Below, piece by piece: positions 1 to 11,668 of a DNA stretch of 64,000 nucleotides. The DNA lies in assembly GCF_003144115.1 (NCBI RefSeq), contig NW_020312016.1, positions 463,914 through 527,913 of the forward strand. The letters are read 5' to 3'. Source of the DNA: Tilletiopsis washingtonensis. Lineage: Eukaryota; Basidiomycota; Exobasidiomycetes; Entylomatales. The position numbers and the translations under genes are program-made. The notes under the pieces were generated by a model that was not told the DNA's origin, searched no databases, and was given only the letters and a program-made list of their open reading frames with translations. The stretch's first letter is position 1. Each line of letters begins with the position of its first letter.

Positions 1-1945
1 AGTCCTTGATCATCTGCTTGGCCTCGGCCTCCTTGGTGCCCTGCAGCCGCACGACGAGCGGCACCGTCATGTCGAGCTCCTTGGTGGCCTGGATGATGCC
101 CTCTGCGATCTGCGCGTGGACAGAGCGTCAGGACGGTGCGTTCTGCAGAGTGGAAGATGGGGCACGCACCACGTCGCAGCGCATGATGCCGCCGACTGGA
201 AAGGAGGAATAAGGTCAGCCAACGCGATCAACGGACGTCAAGGGAGAGGGAGCGGAGCGGAGACTGAGCGCAGAGCCTCGGCACGCACAGATGTTCACGA
301 AGAGCGACTTCGGGTTGGCGGACAGCAGCAGCTCGAAGGCAGTCTTGACGGCCTCGGCCGTGGCACCACTGTGAGAGAAGCGTCAGCGCCAGAGCCAGGC
401 ACATTACGTGCAGCAGCATGACGCACCCGCCGACGTCGAGGAAGTTGGCCGGGTTGCCGCCGTTGAGCTGAGAACGGACGTGAGCAGCTGCGCGTCGAGA
501 GCCTAGCCGCAGCTACACGCACCTTAAGCGTGTCCATCGTGGCCATGGCGAGACCAGCGCCGTTGACGAGGCAGCCGATCTGCGGGCGCACTGTCAGCCA
601 GGCGCACAGGAAGCACGAGCAGACCAACGCACGTTGCCGTCCAGCTTGATGAAGTTGAGGCCGCTCTTGGCCGCCTCGACCTCGTCGGGGTCCTCCTGCG
701 ACACGTCGCGCAGGTCGAAGATGTCCTTCTGGCGGAACTCGGCGTTGTCGTCGAAGCCAAGCTTGGCGTCCATGCTGCCAGGCGCGCGCATGTCAGCCAG
801 GCGCAGACCCACCGCCTAGTCTGGACACTCACCACAGCACGGCGCCGTCCTTGCTCTCGGCGAGCGGGTTGATCTCGACCTGCGTGGCGTCCTTGTCCTT
901 GAAGAGGTTGTACAGCTTGATGAACGTGTCGGCGGCCGACTGCTCGAGCTCCTTGGAGCTGAAGCCGAGCTTGGCCGCGACCTCGAGGGCCTTCTCGTTC
1001 GTCAGGCCCTTCTCAAAGTCGATGGGCGTGGTGATGATGGCGTCGGGCGTGTCGCGCGCCACGTCCTCGATGTTCATGCCGCCCTGGTTCGAGGCGACGA
1101 GCACGGGCAGCTGCGTGGCGCGGTCGTTGAGCACGGCCACGTAGTACTCGTGTGCCGGCGCGCGCATCTCGGCCAGCATGATGGCGTTGCAGATGCGGCC
1201 GCCAGCGCCCGTCTGCTTGGTGATGAGCTTGTGGCCGATCATCTTGGACGCGTAGTCGCGCGCCTCCTCAGCGCTGGGGCAGCGGCGTCAGTGGGAGGCT
1301 TCAGCAGGCAGGAGCTGCAGCGGTAGCTCGGCACATCTCGAGACGCGCGACGGCATCCCTTGCGTGTTGCGCGGCAAGGAGCAGAGCATGCATGGCACAT
1401 CCAGCGGCCCTCGCACGAGCAGCAAAGCCATTCAGCTGCAGGCGCCTTCAGGGACACGTCCCCGCATGCTCCTCGCAGTCGACCGACCGAGAACATCATA
1501 CTACCAGCACGAGGCGCGCCGCATGCTGCCCTGCCCCGCACCGCAGTTCGCGCTGCGCACGCGCTGCGCAGCCACTCTTCCATGTCTGTACCGCAGTGGT
1601 GCTCGCGCCGCCGTGCCGCGCATGCATGCGCCCGCCCACGCCCTGCCTGGCGACTCACGTCTTGATGAGGTGGACGCCGCCCTGCAGGCCGCCCTCGAAG
1701 TGGCCCTTGCCGCGGCCGCCGGCAAGCACCTGTGCCTTGATGACCATGCCCTTGCCCTCGAAGCTCTGCGCGGCCTTGAAGGCCTCCTCGGGCGAGTGCG
1801 CGGCGACGGAGCGCGGCACGGGGATCTGGTACTTGCCGAGCAGCTCCATGCTCTGGTACTCGTGGATGGAGAGCGCGCGGCGCTGCTGCTGCGGCGCAGC
1901 GGGCGCACGCAGCACGGCGCGGGTGGAGCGGAGGGTGCGCAGCAT
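1..1945 (-). CDS. LSC2: Succinyl-CoA ligase [ADP-forming] beta subunit, mitochondrial (3' end outside window)
   Basis: Beta subunit of the TCA-cycle enzyme that converts succinyl-CoA plus ADP and phosphate to succinate plus ATP in the mitochondrial matrix. Exons (minus): 1945-1659, 1273-833, 774-633, 579-523, 467-427, 368-289, 195-170, 109-1; all junctions keep frame, giving 394 codons before the edge. The N-terminus is Arg/Ala rich (targeting peptide) and runs into [20 protein letters not shown], the classical start of the mature ATP-grasp domain. Further family motifs are [40 protein letters not shown] and [10 protein letters not shown]. The last visible segment ([13 protein letters not shown]) belongs to the CoA-ligase domain, so only the extreme C-terminus is missing. 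Intron 1 (385 nt) is unusually long here. The start at 1945 is the first ATG before the presequence. It is divergent to the U2 A' gene. Confidence 0.95.
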
Positions 1946-2358
1946 GGTGGAGAATGAGCGGTGGGTGGTGGTGGAGAGCAGGCTGGAGCACGTTCCCGTC
2001 GCTGCGGGGTGCGCCGAGCGCGACGACAGCGGTGCGCCTCTCTGCGCCTGCTGCCCCTGCCTGTGCGCCTCTGCGGTCTGCGCCGGGCGCCGCATCGCTG
2101 CTGGCCGCCCAAGCCACGCTCCGCCCGCCCGCGCCGGTCCGGGGCCGCCCGCCAAGGTGGAGCATCACGTGCCGCGTGGGAGCAGCGCGACGACGCGCCG
2201 CCTGAGACGCTGATGCGCGCGCCGAGCGGGCGGCCTTCTCGTCCACCTGCTCCACCTCGCCTCGCTCCACAGTCTCTACAGCACACCCGCTCGCTCTCCC
2301 TCGCTCCGCTCCACTCCTCTCTCTCTCCGCAGCGCAGCGCCGTCCAGGCCCAGCGGCG
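1946..2358. promoter_or_regulatory. Divergent promoter between LSC2 and LEA1
   Basis: This 413 bp gap separates two start codons pointing away from each other. On the plus strand it ends in a long pyrimidine-rich tract (about 2272-2335) just before the LEA1 ATG, typical of fungal core promoters without a TATA box. A CCGCAG at about 2326-2331 could be an acceptor of a 5'-UTR intron. I see no other gene in it. Confidence 0.45.
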
Positions 2359-3750
2359 ATGAAGCTCACGCCCGAGCTCATCGAGCAGGCGCACTCCTAC
2401 CTCTCGCCGCTCAAGGACCGCGAGGTGGGTGCGCCGCGCCGCTCGCTTGCTGCTGCACTGCTCACCCTTGCCTGCAGCTCGACTTGCGCGGCCTCAAGAT
2501 CCCAGCCATCGACAACCTCGGTGTCACACGAGTGCGTAGGCCATTCTTCCAGCGAATGCCGTCCCACAGCTGATCGCCCGTCCCTGCAGGACCAGCATGA
2601 CAGCATCGACCTGACCGACAACGACATCCGCAGCCTCACCAACCTGCCCTCGCTGCCGCGCCTCACCACGCTCATCCTCTCCAACAACGCCATCGCCAGC
2701 ATTGCGCCGCGCATCGCCAATGCCGCGCCGCGCCTCACGACGCTCGTGCTGACGAACAACCGCATCGAGAGCCTGGCGGCACTGCAGCCGCTGGCGCGCT
2801 TTCCGTGCCTCGAGTACCTCAGCCTGCTGGGCAACGGCGTGGCACGGAAGGAGCACTACAGGGAATGGGTCATCAGCAGGTGTCCCAAGGTGCGGGTGCT
2901 CGACTTTCGGCGCGTCAAGGAGAAGGTGAGTGCCGCGTGGGGGCGGGAGAGATGAGATGTGAGAGGCGGGTGCAGGTGCAAAATCGACAGAAACCTAGGC
3001 GCGACCGAGCAGATGGCGGTACGGTGGAGAAGACAGATCTTCGGCAGAAGACGAGGGCTGCGTGCAGGGAGCAAGAGAGGTGTAGCGGCGACACGAAAGC
3101 GCTTCTTTGTGGATGGGACAGTGCGGGCATGCGCCGAGCAGGTCAGATTGGCGGCCATGTGTCGGTCGCTCGATCAGCCTGGGGCGAACACATTTTCGGC
3201 TGAGAGGTGGAGAGTTCTGCCCGGGGCAGACCGCGTCTGGCGCTGCCTTTCACAGCGCGGCATGCGACCGGCGCAGGAAGGTGCATGTGCAGGGCAAGGG
3301 GGCGTCTGCCTAGCAATGCCGCTGCTCGGCAGCCGATGGTCCACGCGTCTGTAACCTTGGCGCCTCGCGTCTGGTCGTGGCTCCATGGCGTCTAGCTACG
3401 TAACCCTCGCATCGCCCGTTTTGGCAGCTGACGCACTTCCTACGCTGCAGGAGCGAGCACTCGCCAAGTCATTGATGGAGCTTCCCGACGGGCGGCCATC
3501 AGCCTTGGCCGCCTCCATCGCCGCCGAGGGTGGGCCCGCTGTGCCCGACGAGGGCGCATCGGCCAAGACGTTTGACGTGGGCAGCACCAAGGGCGCGGCC
3601 GGGCGCCTCATGACGGCCGAGGAGCGCAAGGCGTTGGAGGAGGCCATTGAGCGCAGCTCGTCGCTCGAGGAGATTCGGAATCTCGAGGAGCGCCTCAAGC
3701 TTGGCTACACGGTGCCGGCGGCGAAGAAGGACGAGGAGATGCAGTCGTAG
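2359..3750 (+). CDS. LEA1: U2 snRNP A' protein (leucine-rich repeat splicing factor)
   Basis: Nuclear component of the U2 snRNP. With U2 B'' it binds stem-loop IV of U2 snRNA and supports branch-point recognition. Exons: 2359-2424, 2478-2531, 2590-2925, 3451-3750, giving 251 aa, the usual family size. The N-terminus (MKLTPELIEQA, then LDLRGLKIPAIDNLG) and the stretch of leucine-rich repeats (SIDLTDNDI, LTTLILSNNAI, LTTLVLTNNRI, LEYLSLLGNGV, YREWVISRCPKVRVLDF) match U2 A' throughout. The C-terminus is a charged helix (AEERKALEEAIERS). The third intron (2926-3450, 525 nt) is about ten times the typical intron here. The start is the only ATG that gives the conserved N-terminus. Confidence 0.93.
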
Positions 3751-4993
3751 AGAGCATGTGGAGGGCTTGCTGCCGTGAAAAGGGTGCACGAGATAGTGCT
3801 AATGCGATCGATCCCGCTGTATGTGGTTGACCGGGACACTGCTGTCGCTTGACAGGTAGGAGGTGTGCTGCGCATGCTCTGGAGAGGAACTTGCTGCTGA
3901 AAAATGCTGCGCGAGAGGCCGCAAGCTCACACCTGAAGTGACGCCGTCGTGGCTCTACTGCCCCCTGAGCGTCCTGTCGTGGCTCTACTGCGTCTGGCGC
4001 GCGCCTTGCTTCGAAAAGCGCCAGCCTCGAGAGATGGCAGATCCACAACGTGCCAGCGCACAGCTGTACTGACGCACTGCAGCTGTCATGTTCCGTCGTG
4101 CACATAGGCGCCTGACGCACCCTCCACGTGCCAGAGCAGGGTTCCGTAGCGCAACGGCGGATGGAATGACGATGGCCACGCTTGCAACTGCGGGCTCGCA
4201 AGCGAACGACGAAGCGTGCACCACACCTGCTGCTTCTTATCTGCGGAAGCATCGAGAGCGGGCCACAGTTGACAAGCAGCGCCCATCCGCCTCTCCCTAG
4301 ATTTTGAGCCCAACCCGGCGGCTCTGCATCGGCGCACACTGCTGTCACGGTAGCGAGGAGATGCGCCGTGACCGGCTCGGCTCGTCGCGTCGCGCGTCGA
4401 CAGCGAGCGAGCTGCTCCCACGCCACCCCCGCGCTTTACGGAGGCTCGGGCAGCTTGCTCCGCGGCACTGCTCTGTCGCCGGAGATCTGTAAGAGAAGGC
4501 AAACATGCTGGCGCTGCGCTGGTGCGGAGGGCGCAGCGACAGCGGGACCCATGTGCTGCGCTGCGCCCAGGCCGCCGTGCAGCGGCCCGAGTGCGGGGAA
4601 GCGAGGAACGGGAGCGCAGCACTGCAGCGGCTGCGGGGCGGAGGCACGGTCCGGCTGAGCTCCGCGCTCCGGCGGCGCCGCGACGCTCTCACGCAGCGCG
4701 AAGCTCCTGAGGACGCGCCGCCTCCACCAGCGGCCATCTCACCCACCTCCCTCACTGCGTCCGGCGCTGCTTTCACGACCACCTGCTGCGCATTCCTCCG
4801 CACCACCATCGCCGCCGGCCTCGCACCTCGCGCCTGCTGATCAGTGCCGCGCGTCCACGTCACTCCGCCCGTCAGCGCGCACGGACGCGACACGGAGCCG
4901 TACGGTCCCACCAAGGTCCCACCAGCGCTCTGATCCGCATCCGCCGCGGGCTCGGCACTCTTGCTTCAGCACCACCACAAGCTACGCTCCATC
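3751..4993. other. Intergenic region between LEA1 and the P450 gene
   Basis: This is 1.24 kb with no ORF that looks coding: the open frames on both strands are Arg/Ala/Cys-rich shadows without any recognisable motif or matching splice sites. It contains a short direct repeat (GTCGTGGCTCTACTG near 3947 and again near 3975). The last part should hold the P450 promoter. Confidence 0.5.
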
Positions 4994-7090
4994 ATGCTGG
5001 ACCAGAACCCGCTCTCGCGCGCCTGGGCCGCGCTGACGACGCACACGCCGCTGCACACGCTCGTGTACGCCATCGTCGGCGTGTATCTCGCGCGCTTCGT
5101 CTACACGACGTTCCTCTATGCGCGCTTCTTCTCGCCGCTGCGCAAGATGCCCGGCCCCAGCTACGGGCACTGGCTGCTGGGACGCCTCCCGGAGGTCGTC
5201 ACGGGCGAGGCGGGCTCGGCGGTGACGGCCTGGACGGAGCAGTACGGACGCAGCATCCGCTTCATGGGCATGCTCGGTGTTGAGCGCGTGTGCTTTCTCA
5301 ACTATAAAGACCTCAAGCAGATTCTCGTCGACGAGCCGTACAGTGAGTGCGGATGTGAGGTTTGCAGAGCGATGCGTGTCATGCTGAGCCGCCTTCAGGG
5401 TTCCCCAAGCCCAAGTGGGCAGCTCACTTGTTGGGAGGTAAGTTTAGCACCCGGGCCTCCCGCATGGTCCTCCACCGCAGTCCTGACTAGGCGATACAAC
5501 CCCAGTAACCGCCGGCTACGGTCTCCTGACGCTCGAAAATGCAGAGCATTCGGCGCTGCGGTGAGGCTGTTGCAGTCACCCTGACCCTGGCGCGACTCCC
5601 CGGAGCTCACGCCTTGCATTAGGCGCTTCATGAACCCGGCGTTCGCCTTCAAGTACCTCGAGATGCAGTTCCCGCTCTACCTCGGCCCCGTCAACGGCTT
5701 GATCGAAATCTACAAGGACAAACTCAAGGAGGCGGGCGACCCGGAGGAGGGCACAGTCATCGAGCTCACGCACGGCGTCAACGCCTGCCTCCTGGACATC
5801 ATCTGCTCCACCGCATTTGGTGTGTGACGACTGCTGCACACAGAGGCTATCGCTGCTGACGGGTCGCATGCAGGATACGAGACGGATCACCTGCACAACC
5901 CGCACGAGCCGCTCGGCGAGAGCTACGAGACGCTGGTCGTGAGTGACAGGTGAAAAGGGAGTCGTTGACTAGTGAACAGCTCCTGAACCAGCATTCCACG
6001 AGCAAAGAATTTGCAGAACGGTTTCAATATGGGCCGTATCATAGCCATCCTTGGCCTGCCTTTTGGGCCGCAGGTCGTGCAGTGGGCGGTGAAGCAGGAA
6101 TGGACGGGCAAGGGCGCCATGGCCCTCGTGCACAAGCTCGGCCTCGGCAAGGGCTTCTCCGAATTGGGCCTCTTCTTGACGCACATGTACCGCGTCAACA
6201 AGATCAGCCGCGAGATGCTCGAGACCAAGCTGGCCGAGGCCAAGAAGCTGCGCGAGGCGGGCCAGACGGACCTCGACTCTGGCAAGATCGACATTCTCTC
6301 GCTCTTGGCCAAGGCATCCCTCGACGAGAACTCGCCCTACAAGATGGACCAGAAGCTGCTCGAGGCGCAGGTGCTGACCTTCCTCGGCGCTGGTCACGAG
6401 ACGACGGCGAGCGGTATGGCGTGGGCGATGTGGGAGCTTGCGAACCACCAGGACGTGCAGGCGAAGCTGCGCGCCGAGTGCCAGGAGATCCTGAGTGTCT
6501 CTGCCGAGCCGACCTACGCTCAGATCAAAGACGCAAAGTATCTGCACAACTTCGTCATGGAGGTGATGCGGCTGCGTCCGCCGACGCCGCAAACGGCGCG
6601 CGTCGCTAGTGTGGACTCAACCATCGGCGGCCGCTTCATCCCGCGCGGAACCGAGATCTACATCCCAAACCTGACCATCAACACTCAGAAGGACGTCTGG
6701 GGTATGTGCTCAACTTCGGCGACGCTCGACAAGTGCTGACACTGGCTGCGCAGGCGACGACGCCAAGGAGTTCAGGCCGGAGCGCTGGGACGACTTGCCG
6801 AAGGAGTACAACAGCAGCATGTCCCTGCTCACCTTCATCGTCGGCGGTGCGTCGTTGCTCCTCACATCGCCGCGCAGCCAGTTGCTGACCCCAAGCTCAT
6901 CACAGCGCACTCGTGCCCGGGCCGCAACATGGCCGTGCACGAGCTCAAGGTGCTGTGCTGCATGATGGTCGCAAACTTCGAGCTGCACAAGACGTCGCCG
7001 GACCAGACTGTCAAGAGCGTCGCCGCCATCACTTGGAAGCCCGATGGGGGCCTCTCCTTGAGGCTCAAACGCACGACGTGGAGCTCCTAG
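4994..7090 (+). CDS. Cytochrome P450 monooxygenase, membrane-anchored
   Basis: Heme-thiolate monooxygenase; substrate not predictable. Exons: 4994-5342, 5399-5437, 5506-5560, 5623-5819, 5874-5938, 6017-6701, 6754-6846, 6906-7090, giving 555 aa with consistent phases. Seen: an N-terminal membrane segment (VYAIVGVYLARFVYTTFLY, about residues 23-41) followed by the proline hinge KMPGPSYGHW; the I-helix oxygen-binding motif LGAGHETTASG (about 359-369); the K-helix ExxR (EVMRLRPP, about 416); the PERF region FRPERW; and the heme loop FIVGAHSCPGRNMA with the Cys ligand near 497. The C-helix contact reads AEHSALRRFMNPAF. It most likely sits in the endoplasmic reticulum. The ATG at 4994 is the first in frame. 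The gene ends 72 bp from a convergent gene. Confidence 0.93.
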
Positions 7091-7162
7091 GGAACGTCTG
7101 CGACGCTGTCCTGTTGCACATGTCTTCCCACACCTGCTATGTCGGCAACGGCACATGTATTC

Positions 7163-7822
7163 CTACGGCTGTCCCACCAGTGCAATCGTGAGCACGCCCC
7201 ACATCGCCTTTCCCGCCTTGTCCTTCTCCCAGCGGCCTGCGCCCTTGGCACCCTCGCCCACCAGCTCGACCATGAGCGTGACGCGTCTGCCTTCCGCCTC
7301 GCCCTCCCACTCCAGCCACGCGCCGGGCCCCAGGCCGCTGGCGCCGCCGGCAGCCAGCGCCTCGCCGCCGCCCTTGCGGCTCGGCTCGCCGAGTGCGGCT
7401 ACGAAGTCGCCGCCTGTTGACGTCGCCGTGACGTCGAGCGAGCCTGCCGTGGCGCTTGTCTCTGCGCCAGATGGCCGTTTGATGTCGCGCAGCTCGAGGC
7501 GCAGCGGCAGCAGCGGACACACGCCCCACTGCGGCGCCCGCTTGCGCTTGTCGGCCGCCTGCTGCGCCTCGGCATTGTAGACGTCGATGACGGTGCATCG
7601 CCATGCCTCATCCGTCGGCGCGGTGCCGTCTGCCTGGAACTGGAACGAGACGCCAGCGGCGCGTGCGTTGCGGTACGACGTGGCGGGCGCAGGCCGCAGG
7701 TAGTCGGAGCGCTCCAGCGACGCCGGCGCCTGCTGCAGCAGCGCGAGGCAGGAGGCGTAGGCGGCGGAGCTCGTGCCGGCGCCGAGCACGCCGAGCAGCG
7801 AGGACGTGCTGTCGGCGCCCAT
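7163..7822 (-). CDS. Unrecognised protein of 219 aa
   Basis: I do not recognise the family. It is a single uninterrupted frame of 220 codons. Its ATG at 7822 has a strong context (CACACCATGGGCG on the coding strand) and it lies in a divergent arrangement with DNA ligase I. The N-terminal half contains LRPAPATSYRNARAAGVSFQ and EAWRCTVIDVYNAEAQQAAD. The C-terminal half is beta-rich and ends in KAMWGVLTIALVGQP. There is no signal peptide, membrane segment or low-complexity stretch, so a soluble protein is likely. It is convergent with the P450 gene. Existence as a gene is supported by codon-like composition and an intact frame; function is unknown. Confidence 0.6.
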   Translation of the reverse strand: MGADSTSSLLGVLGAGTSSAAYASCLALLQQAPASLERSDYLRPAPATSYRNARAAGVSFQFQADGTAPTDEAWRCTVIDVYNAEAQQAADKRKRAPQWGVCPLLPLRLELRDIKRPSGAETSATAGSLDVTATSTGGDFVAALGEPSRKGGGEALAAGGASGLGPGAWLEWEGEAEGRRVTLMVELVGEGAKGAGRWEKDKAGKAMWGVLTIALVGQP

Positions 7823-8111
7823 GGTGTGCGTGGTGATGAAGAGAGCGGGCGAGGCGAGGCGAGAGAGGCGAGAGCGCAAGGCACCAGGCACAAGCGCATC
7901 GCCGACTCCCGAGCCGCTGACTAGGCGCCGTGTGGAGGCGGCCCCTGCAGCAGCACCGGCCAGCGGACGCCAGCCTCACTCCCGACCACATCCTCATCCA
8001 CAGGCCTACCTCGCGACCCACCCTCTTCCCACCGTGTCGCTGCTCCGCCGCGCCGCCGTCCCGCTCGCGCCCCGGCTCCCGCGCAGCCGCGCCGCGAGCA
8101 GCAGCCGCAGC

Positions 8112-11100
8112 ATGGCGCCCAAGCGGGCCGCTCCGCCGGCGCCGGCGTCGCCGCGCAAGCGCACCAGCAGCCGCGACCAGCCGCTGCTCGCCGCCTTTCT
8201 CTCCGGCAGCGCGCAGGCGCAGGCAAAGGGCAAGGCGCGCGAGCAGCGGCCGGAAGCAGTGCCGGAGCATGACGCAGCGGCGCGCCCGGCGACCCCAGAG
8301 AGCGACGAGCAGATGGCGCGCCGTCTGCAGCAGGAGTGGGACGCCGCCGACAGTGCTGCACTCGCCGTCAAGGGCGAGCAGAGCAGCACAGGCGCTGGCA
8401 CTGGCGCCGTTGATGCTGTGAAGAGTGAGCCGACCGCGGCCAGCGGCAGCGGCGTTAGGATCGCTCCGCTCTTCCAGTCGCCGAAGAAGCCGCGCGCCGA
8501 GAAGACCGAGCCAAGCATCAAGGCGGAGGCACAGGACGCACGAAGCGCAGTGGAGGAAGGCGCGGGCAGCTGGAACGCAGCGCCAGAGAGCAGCTTCTAC
8601 GGAGCGCTCGACGCGCTGGACCTGACGCAAGATCCGTTCGAGTTCGACCCGACGGCGCTCGACACGTCTGCGTGGCCGCGCACCTCCGCTGGCGCCACGG
8701 CAGCGCCGTATCGGCTGCTCTCGATCGCATGCGCCAGTCTCTCGGGCACGCGCTCGCGCATCCTCATCTCGAACGTCTGCGTCAACACGCTGCGCATCTT
8801 GATCCACCACGACGCGGCGGCTGTCGCGCCCGCAGCGTACCTGCTGAGCAACCACATTGCGCCTGTGAGCCTCACGTCCACCGCACGTGGCATCTAGTTG
8901 GCTGACGCGCGTCGCAGCCGTACGAGGGGATTGAGATGGGCATCGGCGGCTCGGTCATCACGGCCGCCGTCAAGGAGGTGACGGGCGTCAGCGCACAGCG
9001 CCTCAAGAGCCTCTGGAACGCACACGGCGATCCCGGAGACGTGGCGTACGAGGCGCGCCGCGGCGTCAAGTCGCTCATGCAGCCTGCGCCGCTGACCATC
9101 GTCAAGCTCGTGAGTGCACCGGATCACCACCAAACAGCGGCACTGACGCAGCCGTAGTTTGAACAACTGCACGCCATGGCGCGCATGTCAGGCACCGGCT
9201 CAGCAGCGCAGAAGCGAGCCGTGGTGACACGGCTGCTCGTGGCGGCACGAGACGAAGAGACGCGCTTCCTGGTCCGCACGCTCGATGGCAATTTGCGCAT
9301 CCGAGCGGTGCGCACCACGATTGCCGCAGCGCTCGCGCGTGCCTTCGTGCTCGACGGACCTCAGTCGGGACGCGAGGGGAGCTTGAGCATCACGCGTGAC
9401 GAGAGCAGCGGACTGCGACTGCAGCCGGCCAAGCCCAAGGAGCGCGAGAATGTGCGGTGGAAGGAGCTCTCGGCCAGGATTGCGCGCGCCGAGCGGACAG
9501 TCCGGTAAGTCGTGCTTGGCGGCGCTTCACTGTAGGCACTGGCTGACGCCGGAGATTCTCAGCGAGGTGCGAGCTCGCTGTCCCGACTTCACACGCATTG
9601 CAGCTGCACTGTCGGCGGGCGGCATCGACGAGCTCTCGGAGCGAGTGCCGTTGCGTATCGGTGAGCATGACCATGCGCAAGCACTGCATCGCATCGGGCT
9701 GACTTTCGACCAAGGCACGCCATTGGCGCCGATGCTCGGCAGCATCACGCGTTCCCTGCCCGACATGCACTCGCGCCTCGGACCGCGCAAGTTTGTGAGC
9801 GAGTTCAAGTACGATGGACAGCGCGTGCAGGTCAGTCATGTGCTTGCAACGCCTTTGAGCGGCATCCTGACGAACTCTTCTAGATCCACGCTTGCCATGT
9901 GCCGCGAGACGCCGAAGACGCAGACCGGCGACGCGCGGAGTTGAAGGGCGGCAAGGGCCGCTGGGTAGGCCAGAATGCCGACGTCTTTGTGCGGTTGTTC
10001 AGCCGGCACCTTGAGGACATTACCGACAAGGTGAGCCGCAGGCAACCAGGCGCAGTCCTGCAGGTGGCCAAGGGCTCACATCGTACGTCGCAGTACCCGG
10101 ACATTCTGGACGCCATGCCGATCCTCATGGGCGTCGACAGCGACGCCGGAAGCAGCGAGGTGCCGAAGGATGCGCCTCGGCGGGCTGTGCAGTCCTTCGT
10201 CGTCGATGCCGAAGTCGTCGCGCTGGGGCCCAACGGCGAGCTGCTGCCGTTCCAGACGCTCGCCTCTCGCGGACGCAAGGACGTGGCGCTGGCGAGCGTC
10301 AAGGTGCGCGTCGGGTGAGTGCTCACTCCGCCCGTCACAAGCGGATCTGCCTCGCTCACGTTTGTCCGCAGCATCTTCGCGTTCGACCTGATGCTGCTGG
10401 ATGGACAGCAGCTGCTCAAGAAGTCCTTTCGCGTCCGCCGCAAGCTGCTGCACACGCGCCTGCCGACACTCACGCCTGGCGATGCCCGTCTGGCTCGCTT
10501 CACCCACGTGCGCTCGTGCGAAGCTACCGAGCCGGACGAGGTGAAGGTGAGTGCGCAGAGGGAGGGCAGCCTTTAGGCATTGCTGATTCGCAACGCGCAG
10601 AAATTCTTCGACGAGGCACGCAGCTCGAAATGCGAGGGGTGAGTCACTGCGGCGAACGCAGACCTACCCATTCGCTGACGCAGGAGGGCAGCATCATGGT
10701 CAAGAGCCTCGATCATCACTGGGCGCCGGCTGCGGAAGCCAACAGCGAGGGCGACGACGAGGCAGCAGCGCCAAAGCTGGAGCAGCTCGCAGACGAAGTC
10801 GGCGACGACGTGACGCAGGCCGATCTCGACACGGCCGAGCCGGACGTGGAGCTGAGCACGGCGGTGGGCAAGGGTGTGAATGGGCGCGGCAAGGCGCTGC
10901 TCTCGAGCTACGAGCCCGACAAGCGCTGCGAGAGCTGGCTGAAGGTCAAGAAGGACTACGTCGACGGCATTGGCGACACGCTGGACCTCGTGCCGATTGG
11001 CGCGTGGCACGGCATGGGCCGCAAGAACGAGTGGTGGTCGCCCGGTGAGTGACTGCGCCGCGAGCTGTGCTGCACCGCAGCTGATGCGTTTGCTGTAGTG

Positions 11101-11602
11101 CTCTTGGCGACGTACGACCCCGACACGGGGCAGTACGTGGCGCTGTGCAAGTGCATCTCGGGCTTCACCGACGTCGAGTACAAGAGCATCAAGTTCGATC
11201 GCTTCAAGCTCAACGGCGACGCGTGCTACGATGCGCGCGCCGAGGACTGCCGGCACGACTACGACACGGGCGGGCTGCGGCCGGACGGTGCGTGCTCCTT
11301 CGGCGCCTACCTCTCATTCGCTGACCCATGCCCCTCGCGCAGTGTGGTTCGAGCCGCGCGAAGTCTGGGAGATCCGCGGCGCCGACATCACGCTGAGTCC
11401 GGTGTACAACTGCGCCAAGGGCCTCATCTCGCCCGCGCGCGGGCTGTCGCTGCGCTTCCCGCGCTTCCTCAAGGTGCGCGACAGCGCCGACAAGGGCCCT
11501 GAGGAGGCCACGACGCCACGCATGATGGCCAACCTGTACCTGAGCCAGAACGAGGCGGGCGCGATACCCGGCGAGGCTGTGGACGAGGAGGAAGAGGAGT
11601 GA
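8112..11602 (+). CDS. CDC9: ATP-dependent DNA ligase I
   Basis: Seals nicks between Okazaki fragments and in excision repair. Exons: 8112-8864, 8918-9109, 9158-9504, 9536-9830, 9884-10030, 10094-10314, 10372-10546, 10601-10638, 10692-11044, 11099-11287, 11343-11602, giving 989 aa. Domains in order: a disordered N-terminus with a PCNA-interacting box (QPLLAAFL, about 23-30) and a UIM-like helix ([13 protein letters not shown], about 65-77); the DNA-binding domain ([17 protein letters not shown]); adenylation domain motif I EFKYDGQR with the catalytic Lys near 522; motif III/IIIa region AFDLMLLDG; motif IV CEGIMVKSLD; motif [10 protein letters not shown]; and the OB-fold to [25 protein letters not shown]. 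The exon 8/9 junction uses the AG at 10690-10691, which restores CEGIMVK. The frame stays open for about 97 codons upstream of this ATG (see findings). Confidence 0.95.
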
Positions 11603-11668
11603 GAGGCGCAGCGGCGTGTGTACAAGCGCCTCGCGGTAGTCAGGCCTCTGTGCGCTGTGCTTGCAATG

